A stretch of DNA of 64,000 nucleotides from Bacteroidota bacterium. Lineage in GTDB: Bacteria > Bacteroidota > Bacteroidia > Flavobacteriales > Weeksellaceae. Below are positions 17,407-26,564 of this stretch, piece after piece. The position numbers were made by a program, and so were the translations under genes. Where the stretch lies: contig JAEWOS010000011.1 in NCBI GenBank assembly GCA_023460855.1, positions 1-64,000 of the forward strand, written 5' to 3'. Numbering within the stretch: the stretch's first letter is position 1; the number at the start of each line of letters is the position of its first letter. The notes beneath the pieces are model-generated. The model was not told where the DNA came from. It did not search any database and worked only from the letters and a program-made list of their open reading frames with translations.

Positions 17407-18442
17407 ATTCGGCGGCAATTCTTTCATTTTTGTTTTCCTTATTGCCACATACCATTATGTATGTGCTTACATCGCTTATCTATATTCCGTTGCCCGTCCT
17501 GCCGATGCACTGGACTATTGGTTTCTAACGAAAAATTTAAACGAATATTCCTGGAGCGATTTCCTGTACCCCGGAACAGGATTGGTCCTTGCATTGAACT
17601 GGCCACTGGTCTCCGTTGCCAATCTGAGTTTAAGCGTAGGATTTTTGATTTACAGTACAATTGGACTTGCCGGAATTCTGGCATTTTACAGAATGGCAGT
17701 ACCCTTTTTTTCAGAAAAGCAAAGGGACAGGATTATCTTGTTTTTGCTGGTTTTTTTGCCGTCTTTACACTTCTGGACATCCATAATCGGTAAAGAACCA
17801 CTTTGTTTTCTGTTAACCGTACTTTGCTTTGAAAGGATTTTGCGGAAAAAATTCCTGCAGTTTTTTTTGTTTTGTGTATTGTTGGGATTAATCCGGCCGC
17901 ATTACGCTTTTATTGTGCTGTCTGCTTTCGTAATTTCTCTGCTGTTTGACAGAAAAATTCAGCTAAAACTTAAACTGACTGCTTTACTGCTGTTTGCGCT
18001 TTTTTCCGCAGTGTTTTATTTTTTTCTCGGGGAGATTGCAAACCTCAAACCGGACCCGTTCACGGCTGTTGCCAGAATTTATAAACGTCATATTGAAGTT
18101 TTTAAACAGACGGATGCCTATGTTCCACTGGATCAGTATCCACTACCGTACAAAATTTTCACTTTTTATTTCAGGCCATTTCCATTCGAAAGATTTCGCT
18201 GGGATTATTTTGCTGCCGGCCTGGAAAACCTCCTGCTGCTGAGTCTGTTTTTGTTGGGAGCATTTCTGTTTTTCAGGCGTAAGCAGTGGAAATTTTTCGA
18301 TTACTTCGACAGGTTTACAGTGGTGTATTTTTTTATCTTTGCCGTTGTTTTTGTTTACGCATATGCCAATTTTGGGATTATTATGCGTACTAAAATAATG
18401 GCATTACCATTTATTTATCTGGTTCTTTTTCGAAAACGGTAA
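17369..18442 (+). CDS. Polytopic membrane protein, candidate Wzy-type polymerase (locus A, copy 2)
   Basis: About 357 residues from the ATG at 17369, with some nine hydrophobic segments. It shares ordered blocks with the protein at 13753-14940: LPSLHFWTSIIGKEPL, LIRPHY, FYFRPFPFERF and AGLENLLLL. The pair may represent a polymerase family whose signature is PSxHFWTxxIGKxxL. The start at 17369 gives a short basic N-terminus before the first helix; a TTG at 17363 is also possible. Its 5' end lies inside the preceding GT4 gene in another frame. Whether both copies polymerise, or one acts as a ligase or on another substrate, cannot be told. Confidence 0.68.
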   Translation: MSRSGRFWKSLPEFGGNSFIFVFLIATYHYVCAYIAYLYSVARPADALDYWFLTKNLNEYSWSDFLYPGTGLVLALNWPLVSVANLSLSVGFLIYSTIGLAGILAFYRMAVPFFSEKQRDRIILFLLVFLPSLHFWTSIIGKEPLCFLLTVLCFERILRKKFLQFFLFCVLLGLIRPHYAFIVLSAFVISLLFDRKIQLKLKLTALLLFALFSAVFYFFLGEIANLKPDPFTAVARIYKRHIEVFKQTDAYVPLDQYPLPYKIFTFYFRPFPFERFRWDYFAAGLENLLLLSLFLLGAFLFFRRKQWKFFDYFDRFTVVYFFIFAVVFVYAYANFGIIMRTKIMALPFIYLVLFRKR

Positions 18443-18443
18443 C

Positions 18444-19613
18444 ATGAATAAAATCAGAATTATACGCACTTCAACGGTACCGTTGTCCTTGAAATTTCTC
18501 CTGAAAGGCCAGCTTGCTTTTCTGAACCGGCACTTTGATGTTACGGCTGTTTCAGGCGAAGGACCCGATCTCGAGACGGTAAAGCTAAGGGAAGGGGTGC
18601 GCGTATATCCTGTTGAAATGCAAAGGCAAATTTCGCCTTTCAGGGATTTGGTTTCTTTGGTAAAACTTTATATTTATTTTAAAAGAACAAAACCGGCCCT
18701 TGTACATTCTATCACGCCTAAAGCAGGACTGCTTTCAATGGCTGCTGCATGGTTCGCCAGAGTGCCTGTACGCATTCACACTTTTACCGGATTAATTTTT
18801 CCTTCAAAAAAAGGAAAAATGCAGAAACTGCTGATTCTGATGGACCGTTTACTCTGCTATTTTGCAACAGATATTTTTCCTGAAGGCAAAGGAGTTATGG
18901 AAGATTTGAAAAAGTTTGAGATCACAAATAAACCTTTGAAGATCATAGCAAATGGCAACGTAAACGGAATTGATCTGGAATTTTTCAGTCCGCAAAACAT
19001 AACAGAAACAATTCAAACTGACCTGAAATCAAGATTAAATATCTGTGAAAACGACTTCGTCTTCATTTTCGTTGGCAGACTGGTGAAAGATAAGGGAATC
19101 AATGAACTAGTCGCAGCATTTAAGCAACTGAAAAGTTCATCAGATACAGTGAATCCGAAACTGCTTCTGGTTGGACCTTTCGAACAGGAACTCGATCCCT
19201 TGTTGCCGGAAACGCTTAAGGAAATTGAATCTAATGATAATATTATAAGTGTCGGCTTTCAGGAAGATGTGCGGCCGTACTTTGCAATTGCGGATGCGCT
19301 TGTTTTTCCGAGTTATCGCGAAGGTTTTCCGAATGTCGTAATGCAGGCAGGAGCGATGGAACTTCCGTCGGTTGTGAGCAACATTAATGGCTGCAACGAA
19401 ATTATCCTGGAAGGCGAAAACGGTATCATTATTCCGGCAAAAAATCAGGAAGAGCTTCATGCAGCAATGGCGCGACTAATTTCTGATCGCTATTTGTACA
19501 GCAATCTGAAAAATAACTCCCGCAAAATGATTCAGCAGAGATATGAGCAGTCGGTAGTCTGGGAAGCGCTTCTGAAGGAATACCATCATTTGCTGAAAAA
19601 AGCGAATGCTTGA
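18444..19613 (+). CDS. Glycosyltransferase family 4, last gene of locus A
   Basis: A 389-residue GT-B enzyme with N-terminal IRIIRTSTVPLSLKFLLKGQ, central FVGRLVKDKGINELV and a C-terminal EGFPNVVMQAGAM segment. The second glutamate of the usual E-x7-E is glutamine here (E-GFPNVVM-Q). The N-terminal sequence type is common in bacteroidete and epsilonproteobacterial loci, where members transfer HexNAc residues. It starts one base after the upstream stop and closes the plus-strand run of locus A. The 183 bases after it hold no gene, only a probable promoter for the next gene. Confidence 0.87.
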   Translation: MNKIRIIRTSTVPLSLKFLLKGQLAFLNRHFDVTAVSGEGPDLETVKLREGVRVYPVEMQRQISPFRDLVSLVKLYIYFKRTKPALVHSITPKAGLLSMAAAWFARVPVRIHTFTGLIFPSKKGKMQKLLILMDRLLCYFATDIFPEGKGVMEDLKKFEITNKPLKIIANGNVNGIDLEFFSPQNITETIQTDLKSRLNICENDFVFIFVGRLVKDKGINELVAAFKQLKSSSDTVNPKLLLVGPFEQELDPLLPETLKEIESNDNIISVGFQEDVRPYFAIADALVFPSYREGFPNVVMQAGAMELPSVVSNINGCNEIILEGENGIIIPAKNQEELHAAMARLISDRYLYSNLKNNSRKMIQQRYEQSVVWEALLKEYHHLLKKANA

Positions 19614-19750
19614 TAATTTCTTATCGGCATGCACTGTTTAATGCTTTTTATGTAATAAAATAGGCTATCACACATAGAATCAGTATGCTGAAGAAATATT
19701 TGTTAACATAAAATTTAAATGTGACGGAGTAGAAATTGTTTAAAGGTTTG

Positions 19751-19758
19751 TAATTTTG
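19751..19758 (+). promoter_or_regulatory. Candidate -7 box (TAATTTTG) upstream of the T9SS type A protein
   Basis: It matches the Bacteroidetes TAnnTTTG consensus 38 bases before the start codon at 19797. No TTG at the ideal distance is visible; the nearest is at 19736-19738, only 12 bases away. Confidence 0.45.
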
Positions 19759-19796
19759 CAACAAAAGAAAAAGAATATTAATCTAAATTTTTATTT

Positions 19797-22766
19797 ATGA
19801 AAACAAAATTATGGGCTTTTAAGCTGTTAGCAGTTTTTCTGCTGATGTTCTCGGCGAATGCTTGGGGGCAAACAACAACAGTAACGCATACATTTGACAG
19901 TGCTTCCAAATTAAGTGGATCGATTGACTCAAATTTATCTGTTACAACAATCGCTAATAGTGCGAATGCGCCAGCTTTTAATACTGGCTTCGGAGGGCAT
20001 CTGCGTATGTATTCACATCGTGCTAGTGGTAACGGAAACGAATTAATTATTTCTACGGTTGCAGGCTCTAATGCAATTATTCAAGAAGTTTCTATAGTCA
20101 GAACATCGAGTAGTGGTAGCCCTAATGCTGTCATGTATTATGTAGATGGTGTATTGGGAGGCAATTATCCTGACATTATTACCGGGATTGCTGCGAATAA
20201 TAATTTTTCGATAAAGAATGAGCACTTTACCGGTGGATCTTCTGGTTCAAATTTGCAGTTACATATTTCTTCAATTACTATAACGTATGCGCTTCCAACC
20301 GCAACTACTACTCCTGTAGTTACAGCTTCCTCACAAACAGGTGCTGTCGGAACTCAGTTTTCATACCAGATTCAAGCGACAGAAAATCCAACATCTTATG
20401 CGATTACATCTGGGACGCTGCCTGCAGGTCTGACGTTGGACACCACTACAGGAATTATTTCTGGAACTCCGACAGAAGCTACAACTTCACAGGTTAGTAT
20501 TGAGGTTACCGCAACAAACAGCGTTGGTACCTCAGCGCCGGCTGTAATTTCTTTTACGATAAATAAAGGAGATCAGACAATCACTGGATTTGACGATGCG
20601 ACAATAAATTTCGCAACTACGCAATCGGTAACCTTGCCGGCAACGACTGATCAGGGTAATCCGATTATTTATTCATCCTCGAATCCTGCAATTGCAACGG
20701 TTTCAGGTAACGTCCTTACTTTTGTGCAGACAGGTACAGTGACTGTTACTGCCACAGAAACAGGAAATGCGAACTACAACCCAATCACTGTAACGAAAGT
20801 ATTCTCTGCATTTTCTGCATGTTTTAGTGAAGATTTTGCATCCATTACTTCGGGAAATTCTACAGCTACTGGCGGTTCGAATTCGGCATGGAACTCTAAT
20901 GCTAACTTTCCAAATGTTGGGACAGTTTATCAGGCTGGTGGCGCAGTTAGAATCGGTAGCGGTTCATCAACAGGATTTATTACTTCAGCACCACTGAACA
21001 CTATCGGCGGAGATGTAACAGTTAACTTCGACGTTAAAGGCTGGTCTTCAGTTGAGGGCGATTTAGTGGTAACACTTGGAGGCGTTGCGCAGAACGTATC
21101 ATACCAGAATGTTATAAGTGATGCTTTTGAGCCAAAAGCTGTAGCTTTCACCAATGTTCCTGTTGGATCGACACTGACTATCGCTACTTTAAACGGTAGA
21201 GCTTTCGTGGACAACATACTTGTTTCCTGCGGTACAGCAACAATATGGGATGGTGCAACATGGTCTAATGGATTGCCGAACAGTACAACGGTTGTGGCAA
21301 TTAATGGAAACTACAATGGCAACGATTTTGAAGCATCAGCTATTACCATTGCATCCGGTATTTCTCTAACGATTAATGGAAATGTGACTGCAAACGGAAA
21401 TGTCATCAACAATGGTTCAATTTTCGTTAATGACGGCGGTAATTTCATACAGAGTGCAGGTTCTGCATATACTGCAGGAACAGGAAGTACATTTTCACTT
21501 AATAAATCTTCCAACACCTTCGGGGCAAACAAATATGCATTATGGGCTGCTCCTGTAACCGGACATAATTATTTTAATATGTATGGAAGCGGAAATACGC
21601 CTGGATTTGTTACAACTTATCAGACTGCTACGGATGCATGGATTCATGCACCTGCAGATGCGCCATTTGCAGCAGTAAAAATTCCTTCATCAATCACGGC
21701 GCCTTCGACAGTAGTTTTTGATGGTGTACCAAATAATGGTGTGATCACTGCTCCGGTAGCAACGGGTGGAAGCGGAAACTATAACCTGATCGGTAATCCG
21801 TATCCGTCGAATTTTGATCTGACGGCGTTTTATAGTGCCAATACCGGAAATATTAACAGTACTTTCTGGTTCTGGGACAACAATACCACACAGCAGGGAT
21901 CAACAGGAAATAACCAGGGTTATGCTACATTTAATGCCGCATCTTCGGTCTGGGTTGCTGCTCCTTCGGCTACCTATACGCCAACTTCTCCTTTTGCAAG
22001 TCCAACACAGGGATTCATCGTTGAAGCAAACGCTGCAGGAAATGTTACTTTCGAAAACACCATGAGAGGAACTACATCGGGCACTTTCTTCAACAAGACT
22101 GCCGCAACAGGTGAGGGTAAATTCTGGCTGCAACTTACTGCTCCGGATGCATCAGTATTTCATACACAGGCAATTACCTATAATGCAGGTGCTTCCAATG
22201 GTTTTGATGCGTATGATTCCAGATCGCTGAACAGTGGCGCACACGATTTTTACAGTATCGCTGACAGCCAGAAAGTGATCATTCACGGTAGAGCACCATT
22301 CACTGCTGCTGATGTTGTAGCACTTGGAGCCAAAATCGGTGTTGCAGGAACCTATACTATTTCCATGACGCAGACGGAAGGTCTGTTTGCAGGTAACCAG
22401 CCTGTTTATCTTCATGATAAACTAACGGGTGCTTACACAGATCTAAAAGCAAAATCTTACAGTTTCTCAGCCGTTTCCGGAAATTTGGATAATCGATTTG
22501 AAATTGTATATTTGGCTGCTGCTTTAGCTGCCACGAATTCAACTGGGAATGAAGGAATTAGTATTTCATCAGAAGGGAACGGGTTTATCGTTTTCGCTGA
22601 CAGCAAAATTGAAACAGTCACAGTATTTGATTCTGTTGGCAGGGTGGTAACTACTTTTGAAGGAAGCGGGAACACGCTGAAATTCACTTTGCCGGCTAAA
22701 GGGCTGTATGTTGCAAAAGTGAAGTCTGAGAAAGGAGAAACAACGAAGAAAATTATTAACAACTAA
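19797..22766 (+). CDS. Large secreted protein with Ig-like domains and T9SS type A sorting tail
   Basis: A 989-residue protein with a Sec signal peptide (residues 1-25, ending SANAWGQ), a region of unknown fold to about 165, a putative-Ig (He_PIG-like) domain with SGTLPAGLTLDTTTGIISGTP (about 170-260), a bacterial Ig-like stretch (GDQTITGFDDATINF..., 260-345), a beta-sandwich-like region to about 480, an IWDGATWSNGLPNS domain common in flavobacterial surface proteins, and a C-terminal sorting domain ending FTLPAKGLYVAKVKSEKGET..KKIINN. It should be exported by the type IX system and anchored or released at the surface. It has its own promoter and is followed after 10 bases by a small membrane protein gene. 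Its position between two polysaccharide loci suggests a surface role; no ligand can be named. Confidence 0.88.
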   Translation: MKTKLWAFKLLAVFLLMFSANAWGQTTTVTHTFDSASKLSGSIDSNLSVTTIANSANAPAFNTGFGGHLRMYSHRASGNGNELIISTVAGSNAIIQEVSIVRTSSSGSPNAVMYYVDGVLGGNYPDIITGIAANNNFSIKNEHFTGGSSGSNLQLHISSITITYALPTATTTPVVTASSQTGAVGTQFSYQIQATENPTSYAITSGTLPAGLTLDTTTGIISGTPTEATTSQVSIEVTATNSVGTSAPAVISFTINKGDQTITGFDDATINFATTQSVTLPATTDQGNPIIYSSSNPAIATVSGNVLTFVQTGTVTVTATETGNANYNPITVTKVFSAFSACFSEDFASITSGNSTATGGSNSAWNSNANFPNVGTVYQAGGAVRIGSGSSTGFITSAPLNTIGGDVTVNFDVKGWSSVEGDLVVTLGGVAQNVSYQNVISDAFEPKAVAFTNVPVGSTLTIATLNGRAFVDNILVSCGTATIWDGATWSNGLPNSTTVVAINGNYNGNDFEASAITIASGISLTINGNVTANGNVINNGSIFVNDGGNFIQSAGSAYTAGTGSTFSLNKSSNTFGANKYALWAAPVTGHNYFNMYGSGNTPGFVTTYQTATDAWIHAPADAPFAAVKIPSSITAPSTVVFDGVPNNGVITAPVATGGSGNYNLIGNPYPSNFDLTAFYSANTGNINSTFWFWDNNTTQQGSTGNNQGYATFNAASSVWVAAPSATYTPTSPFASPTQGFIVEANAAGNVTFENTMRGTTSGTFFNKTAATGEGKFWLQLTAPDASVFHTQAITYNAGASNGFDAYDSRSLNSGAHDFYSIADSQKVIIHGRAPFTAADVVALGAKIGVAGTYTISMTQTEGLFAGNQPVYLHDKLTGAYTDLKAKSYSFSAVSGNLDNRFEIVYLAAALAATNSTGNEGISISSEGNGFIVFADSKIETVTVFDSVGRVVTTFEGSGNTLKFTLPAKGLYVAKVKSEKGETTKKIINN

Positions 22767-22776
22767 ATCGAAACCT

Positions 22777-22947
22777 ATGAAAAAGTTATTTCTAGCTGCA
22801 ATCATGGCAACTTCAACATTCATGTATGCAGGTCCGAATCCTCCTGGAGATCCAGTTCCGGTTGATGGTTCTGTATGGATGCTGCTGGCTGCAGGTATTG
22901 GACTTGCCGCATACTTCGGATGGAGAAAGGCAATGCCGGTAAAATAG
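22777..22947 (+). CDS. Small PID-CTERM-like protein, 56 residues
   Basis: It reads MKKLFLAAIMATSTFMYAG (signal peptide), then a proline-rich NPPGDPVPVDG linker, a single hydrophobic helix WMLLAAGIGLAAYFGW and a basic tail RKAMPVK. The P-[IV]-D, helix, basic-cluster layout matches the PID-CTERM small proteins of Bacteroidetes, a PEP-CTERM-like architecture whose processing partner and function are unclear to me. It lies 10 bases after the T9SS gene and directly before a strong terminator, so the two form an operon. It is a real gene by signal peptide, start context and position despite its size. Confidence 0.75.
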   Translation: MKKLFLAAIMATSTFMYAGPNPPGDPVPVDGSVWMLLAAGIGLAAYFGWRKAMPVK

Positions 22948-22967
22948 ATCTGGTATAACTCAGAGTA

Positions 22968-23007
22968 AAGAGGCTGTCTCAACAACTTGAGAACAGCCTC
23001 TTTTTTT
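22968..23007 (+). terminator. Rho-independent terminator after the PID-CTERM-like gene
   Basis: Stem AAGAGGCTG.T.CTCAA pairs with TTGAGAACAGCCTCTT (one bulged T), with a short CAAC loop and a run of seven T. It ends the T9SS/PID-CTERM transcript. Confidence 0.88.
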
Positions 23008-23114
23008 GATATGTATTGCTGCATAGCAGTCGATAAAATATTTCTGAACTTAGGTATGAAAATTGATAACAGCAAGTTTTGTGATTAAAAATGAAAGTTG
23101 ACCGTATTAATCGT

Positions 23115-23122
23115 TATTTTTG
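23115..23122 (+). promoter_or_regulatory. Candidate -7 box (TATTTTTG) upstream of locus B
   Basis: It matches TAnnTTTG 104 bases before the pglF start. A TTG at 23098-23100 is only 14 bases upstream, shorter than the usual 19 or so. The 279 bases between 22947 and 23227 otherwise hold only the terminator. Confidence 0.4.
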
Positions 23123-23226
23123 CAGTACGATTTTCATAACAGGAATATGATGTCAATAATTCTGTTTTTTTCATCCATGAAGATGAAACCTGACAACAGG
23201 ATTGCTAATAAGCTGAATGTTAAGTA

Positions 23227-25161
23227 ATGGCAAAGTGGGATAATCTCTTTGAAAAAATTTATCGCGGAGATAATCTGTTTAAATTAACTGAAATCCGCTA
23301 CCTTCCTCGATGGCTGGTGCTGTGTATCGACACTGCAATTTGTCTCGCATCAGTTTACATTTCTTATTTTTTAATATCAAAGCTCAGGGTAACGCCGCCT
23401 ACATTTCTGTCGCTACCCGCGAAATTCGCTGTAATCATTTCGGTCAACATTCTGTTTCTCTTTTTTTTCAGAACCTTTGCCGGCCTGATTCGCCATTCCA
23501 CGTTTGTTGATCTTATTAAGTTGCTTTTTGCACAGGCATCTACAGTAATTGCACTTACTCTGGCTAATTATTTTGCATTATTTGCCTTCAAAAGCAAGCT
23601 TTTTCTCACGCCGGTACTTTTGGTTTATTTCCTGGTTTCAGTTACCATGCTGTTTCTGTTCAGGATGTTTGTGAAGGTGATGTTTCAGTATTTTCTGGAA
23701 TACCGCAGATTCAGTCAGAAGAAAAGAATTTTAATTGTCGGAATTGATGATGCGTCAGTGGGTATTGCCAGAACCATCATGTCACATCCGGAAACTCCTT
23801 ACGCAGTTCAGGGTTTTATCACCAAGAGAAGTGATTCCAGAAGAGCCAGTTTACTTACAAAAAGAATTTATCCGCAGTCAGTGCTGATAAATAAAGGGAA
23901 AATAATGTCCGAAATTGAAGGTATTCTGCTCATAAAAGAGATGATGAGTAAGAAAGAACTGGAAGAATGGACTTCTCTCGGTTTAGAAAATGATTTGCTG
24001 GTTCTTATCGCACCAGTTGTACAGGAACTTAATAACAAGGATATTTCCAGAGAAATCAAATCCCTTCAGATTGAAGATCTGCTAAACCGGAAAGCAATTT
24101 CCATTGATAATCCGGAAGTTAAACGAAGACATTACGATCTGAATATTCTTGTAACGGGCGGGGCCGGTTCTATAGGAAGTGAAATCGTGCGTCAGGTAGC
24201 ACTTTTCAAACCCAAACTTATTGTGGTTCTGGATCAGGCGGAAACACCACTTTACGAAATAGAGGTTGAAATGAAGGAAAAGTTTCCGGATGTCACCTTT
24301 AAATTCATCCTCGCCGATATTTCTAACCAACGGAGAATGGAACAGATTTTCGACCATTACCGTTTTTCGATGGTCTATCATGCTGCCGCTTATAAACATG
24401 TTCCAATTATTGAGGAAAATCCACATGAAGCTATTTTGGTAAATATTTACGGGTCCAAGACACTTGCGAAACTTGCTTCGAAATACCGCATCAACCGTTT
24501 TGTGATGATTTCTACGGACAAAGCTGTAAATCCGACAAACGTGATGGGCGCTTCCAAACGTTCCGCTGAACTTTTTGTACAGGCCCTGAACGATCTTCCG
24601 GAAAACACTACAAAGTTTATCACGACCAGGTTCGGAAATGTTCTCGGATCGAATGGATCGGTGATTCCACATTTTAAGAAACAGATTGAAAATGGTGGTC
24701 CGGTTACCATTACACATCCGGATATTGTACGCTACTTTATGACAATACCGGAAGCATGCGATTTGGTTCTTCAGGCGGGAACAATGGGATCTGGCGGAGA
24801 GATTTTTGTATTCGACATGGGTGAGCCAGTTAAGATTGTAGATCTCGCCACGAAAATGATTCGGCTTTACGGACTGACGCCGAACGAAGATATCGAGATT
24901 ACCTATACCGGTTTAAGACCTGGCGAAAAACTGTACGAAGAACTGCTCAGTGACGATGCGAGAACTTTGCCTACGCATCACGAGAAAATAATGATTTCTA
25001 AAGATCAGCGCATTCCGTTTAGCGAAATCGACCGTCTTACAGGTTCACTAATCAGGGCAGCTCTGCAGCGAGACAAGATGGAAGTAGTGGAAATGCTTAA
25101 AACGATCGTTCCGGAATATATCAGTCAGAATTCGGAATTTGAGGTGCTGGATAACAAATAA
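23227..25161 (+). CDS. pglF: Membrane-bound nucleotide-sugar 4,6-dehydratase, PglF/CapD/WbpM type
   Basis: A 644-residue protein with four hydrophobic segments in the first ~150 residues, a CoA-binding-like nucleotide domain (RILIVGIDDAS, about 170-180) and a C-terminal SDR domain with TGGAGSIGSE (from residue 310). The catalytic site is of the PglF/FlaA1 type with Met in place of Tyr (NVMGASK, M440/K444). It would convert UDP-GlcNAc to UDP-2-acetamido-2,6-dideoxy-4-keto-hexose at the inner membrane, the first step to diacetylbacillosamine, whose later enzymes PglE and PglD are encoded at 30305-32041. It opens locus B. Confidence 0.9.
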   Translation: MAKWDNLFEKIYRGDNLFKLTEIRYLPRWLVLCIDTAICLASVYISYFLISKLRVTPPTFLSLPAKFAVIISVNILFLFFFRTFAGLIRHSTFVDLIKLLFAQASTVIALTLANYFALFAFKSKLFLTPVLLVYFLVSVTMLFLFRMFVKVMFQYFLEYRRFSQKKRILIVGIDDASVGIARTIMSHPETPYAVQGFITKRSDSRRASLLTKRIYPQSVLINKGKIMSEIEGILLIKEMMSKKELEEWTSLGLENDLLVLIAPVVQELNNKDISREIKSLQIEDLLNRKAISIDNPEVKRRHYDLNILVTGGAGSIGSEIVRQVALFKPKLIVVLDQAETPLYEIEVEMKEKFPDVTFKFILADISNQRRMEQIFDHYRFSMVYHAAAYKHVPIIEENPHEAILVNIYGSKTLAKLASKYRINRFVMISTDKAVNPTNVMGASKRSAELFVQALNDLPENTTKFITTRFGNVLGSNGSVIPHFKKQIENGGPVTITHPDIVRYFMTIPEACDLVLQAGTMGSGGEIFVFDMGEPVKIVDLATKMIRLYGLTPNEDIEITYTGLRPGEKLYEELLSDDARTLPTHHEKIMISKDQRIPFSEIDRLTGSLIRAALQRDKMEVVEMLKTIVPEYISQNSEFEVLDNK

Positions 25162-25218
25162 TTAGGATTTACCCTAAACCTTCGATTACAGAAGCCTTTT
25201 CTTTTAATTTTTGTTTAT

Positions 25219-25226
25219 TAAATTTG
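25219..25226 (+). promoter_or_regulatory. Candidate -7 box (TAAATTTG) upstream of wza
   Basis: It matches TAnnTTTG about 99 bases before the wza start in the 163-base gap. No clear TTG partner is seen. Confidence 0.35.
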
Positions 25227-25324
25227 CCGATACCGGTTATTAAATGTTAAAACGGTAGAATAAATCAGATTTTAAAAACGTTACATGGAATACTCTGTAA
25301 AATTCCGCACCGAAATAATCATAA

Positions 25325-26128
25325 ATGAATCTTAAAAATACTCTTCTGGCATTCGCATCAGCCTGTGCTCTTTTTTCCTGCGCTACTCAAAAATCTGAAA
25401 TCAATTACATGAAAGATATTGAGCAGATTGCCGTGGAAACCTCAGTTAAAAACAGCCGCACTACTATTCAGCCTGCTGATCAGCTCGAAATTTTTGTAAC
25501 CGCCCGAGATATGGACGTTGCAGCACCGTTTAACCAGAGTTTTTCGTCGTCAACAAATACAGCAACTGAAACAAAAGGCATTTCGAATGGTAACGGTTCG
25601 CCACAGGCACCAACATACACGGTGGACAGCGATGGAAATATCAATATGAATGTTCTTGGAAAAATCAATACTACAGGACTTAATATTGAAGACCTGCGGG
25701 ATGATTTACAGAACCGCTTGACGCGTTATATCAAAAACCCGATCGTCAATGTGAAACACGCCAATTATAAAATTACCGTGATGGGCGAGGTTAATAAACC
25801 GGACACTTATTCTGTGCCGGATGGAAAAATTACCATTCTGAGTGCACTGGGACTCGCCGGTGATCTTACAATGTACGGTAAACGGGATAATGTGCTGGTG
25901 GTGAGGAATGTTGATGGTGAAATTATGAAACAGCGCATCGATCTGACGTCGGCTAATTTCATCAGTTCCCCGGTTTATTATCTGCGGCAGAATGATGTGG
26001 TGTACGTTGAAGCAAATGAAACAAGAGCCAAGACTAGCAGGCTGGATCCGAATACCGGAACATATATAGCAATTGGAGGAATTGTTGTGTCGCTGGCATC
26101 AGTACTGATTCTTTTAATCAGAAATTAA
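25325..26128 (+). CDS. wza: Wza-type outer-membrane polysaccharide export lipoprotein
   Basis: A 267-residue OPX protein. Lipobox LFSC places the acylated cysteine at C19. An export domain (QPADQLEIFVTARDMD..., YTVDSDGNINMNVLGKI) and a SLBB-type domain (YKITVMGEVNKPDTYSV...ILSALGLAGDLT) follow, with a hydrophobic C-terminal helix (GIVVSLASVLILLI). The family forms the outer-membrane channel for capsule or exopolysaccharide and couples to Wzc. In this locus it is separated from wzc by seven genes, starting with the inserted Fdt cassette. It is shorter than E. coli Wza, as is common in Bacteroidetes. Confidence 0.9.
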   Translation: MNLKNTLLAFASACALFSCATQKSEINYMKDIEQIAVETSVKNSRTTIQPADQLEIFVTARDMDVAAPFNQSFSSSTNTATETKGISNGNGSPQAPTYTVDSDGNINMNVLGKINTTGLNIEDLRDDLQNRLTRYIKNPIVNVKHANYKITVMGEVNKPDTYSVPDGKITILSALGLAGDLTMYGKRDNVLVVRNVDGEIMKQRIDLTSANFISSPVYYLRQNDVVYVEANETRAKTSRLDPNTGTYIAIGGIVVSLASVLILLIRN

Positions 26129-26162
26129 TCACGCTAATTTTTTAAAAGACATCAGTGATCAG

Positions 26163-26564
26163 ATGAAGCCTGAAATTCTGCAACTTCCAAAAATTCTGGA
26201 TAAAAGGGGAAATCTCTCCTTTTTCGAGCATCCCGGTCAATTGCCTTTCGAAATTGCGCGTACTTACTGGGTTTATGATGTTCCCGGAGGAGAAACCCGT
26301 GGCAGCCATGCTTTCAGAGAGCAGCAGGAGTTCATCGTGGCGCTTTCAGGCAGTTTTGATGTGGTTCTGCATGATGGCAGCCAGGAACAGCGCTTTTCCT
26401 TAAACAGATCTTATTACGGAATCTATGTACCGGCAATGTACTGGCGAAGCATGGAGAATTTTTCGACCAATTCGCTGGCATTAATTGTTTCAGACAGATC
26501 ATTTGATCCTCAGGATTACATACGCGATTTTGACGAATATAAAAGTCTAAAGAATGAGCAGTAA
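26163..26564 (+). CDS. FdtA-like cupin with altered HxH motif (cassette 2, first cupin)
   Basis: A 133-residue cupin, about 76% identical by eye to 3964-4362. The motif is again RGSHAF (H49, F51), so loss of the second active-site histidine is conserved between the two cassettes rather than an isolated mutation. It overlaps the next cupin by 11 bases. Possible roles are a ketoisomerase with different stereochemistry or an inactive partner of the HAH cupin. Confidence 0.82.
   Translation: MKPEILQLPKILDKRGNLSFFEHPGQLPFEIARTYWVYDVPGGETRGSHAFREQQEFIVALSGSFDVVLHDGSQEQRFSLNRSYYGIYVPAMYWRSMENFSTNSLALIVSDRSFDPQDYIRDFDEYKSLKNEQ

Noticed and set aside
22968..23007. Inverted repeat as an insertion-sequence end
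   Set aside because: A perfect stem followed by a T-run directly after a gene is a normal terminator; no transposase or target duplication is present.
24082..24717. 211-codon minus-strand open frame
   Set aside because: It overlaps the SDR domain of PglF; no signal, domain or start context.
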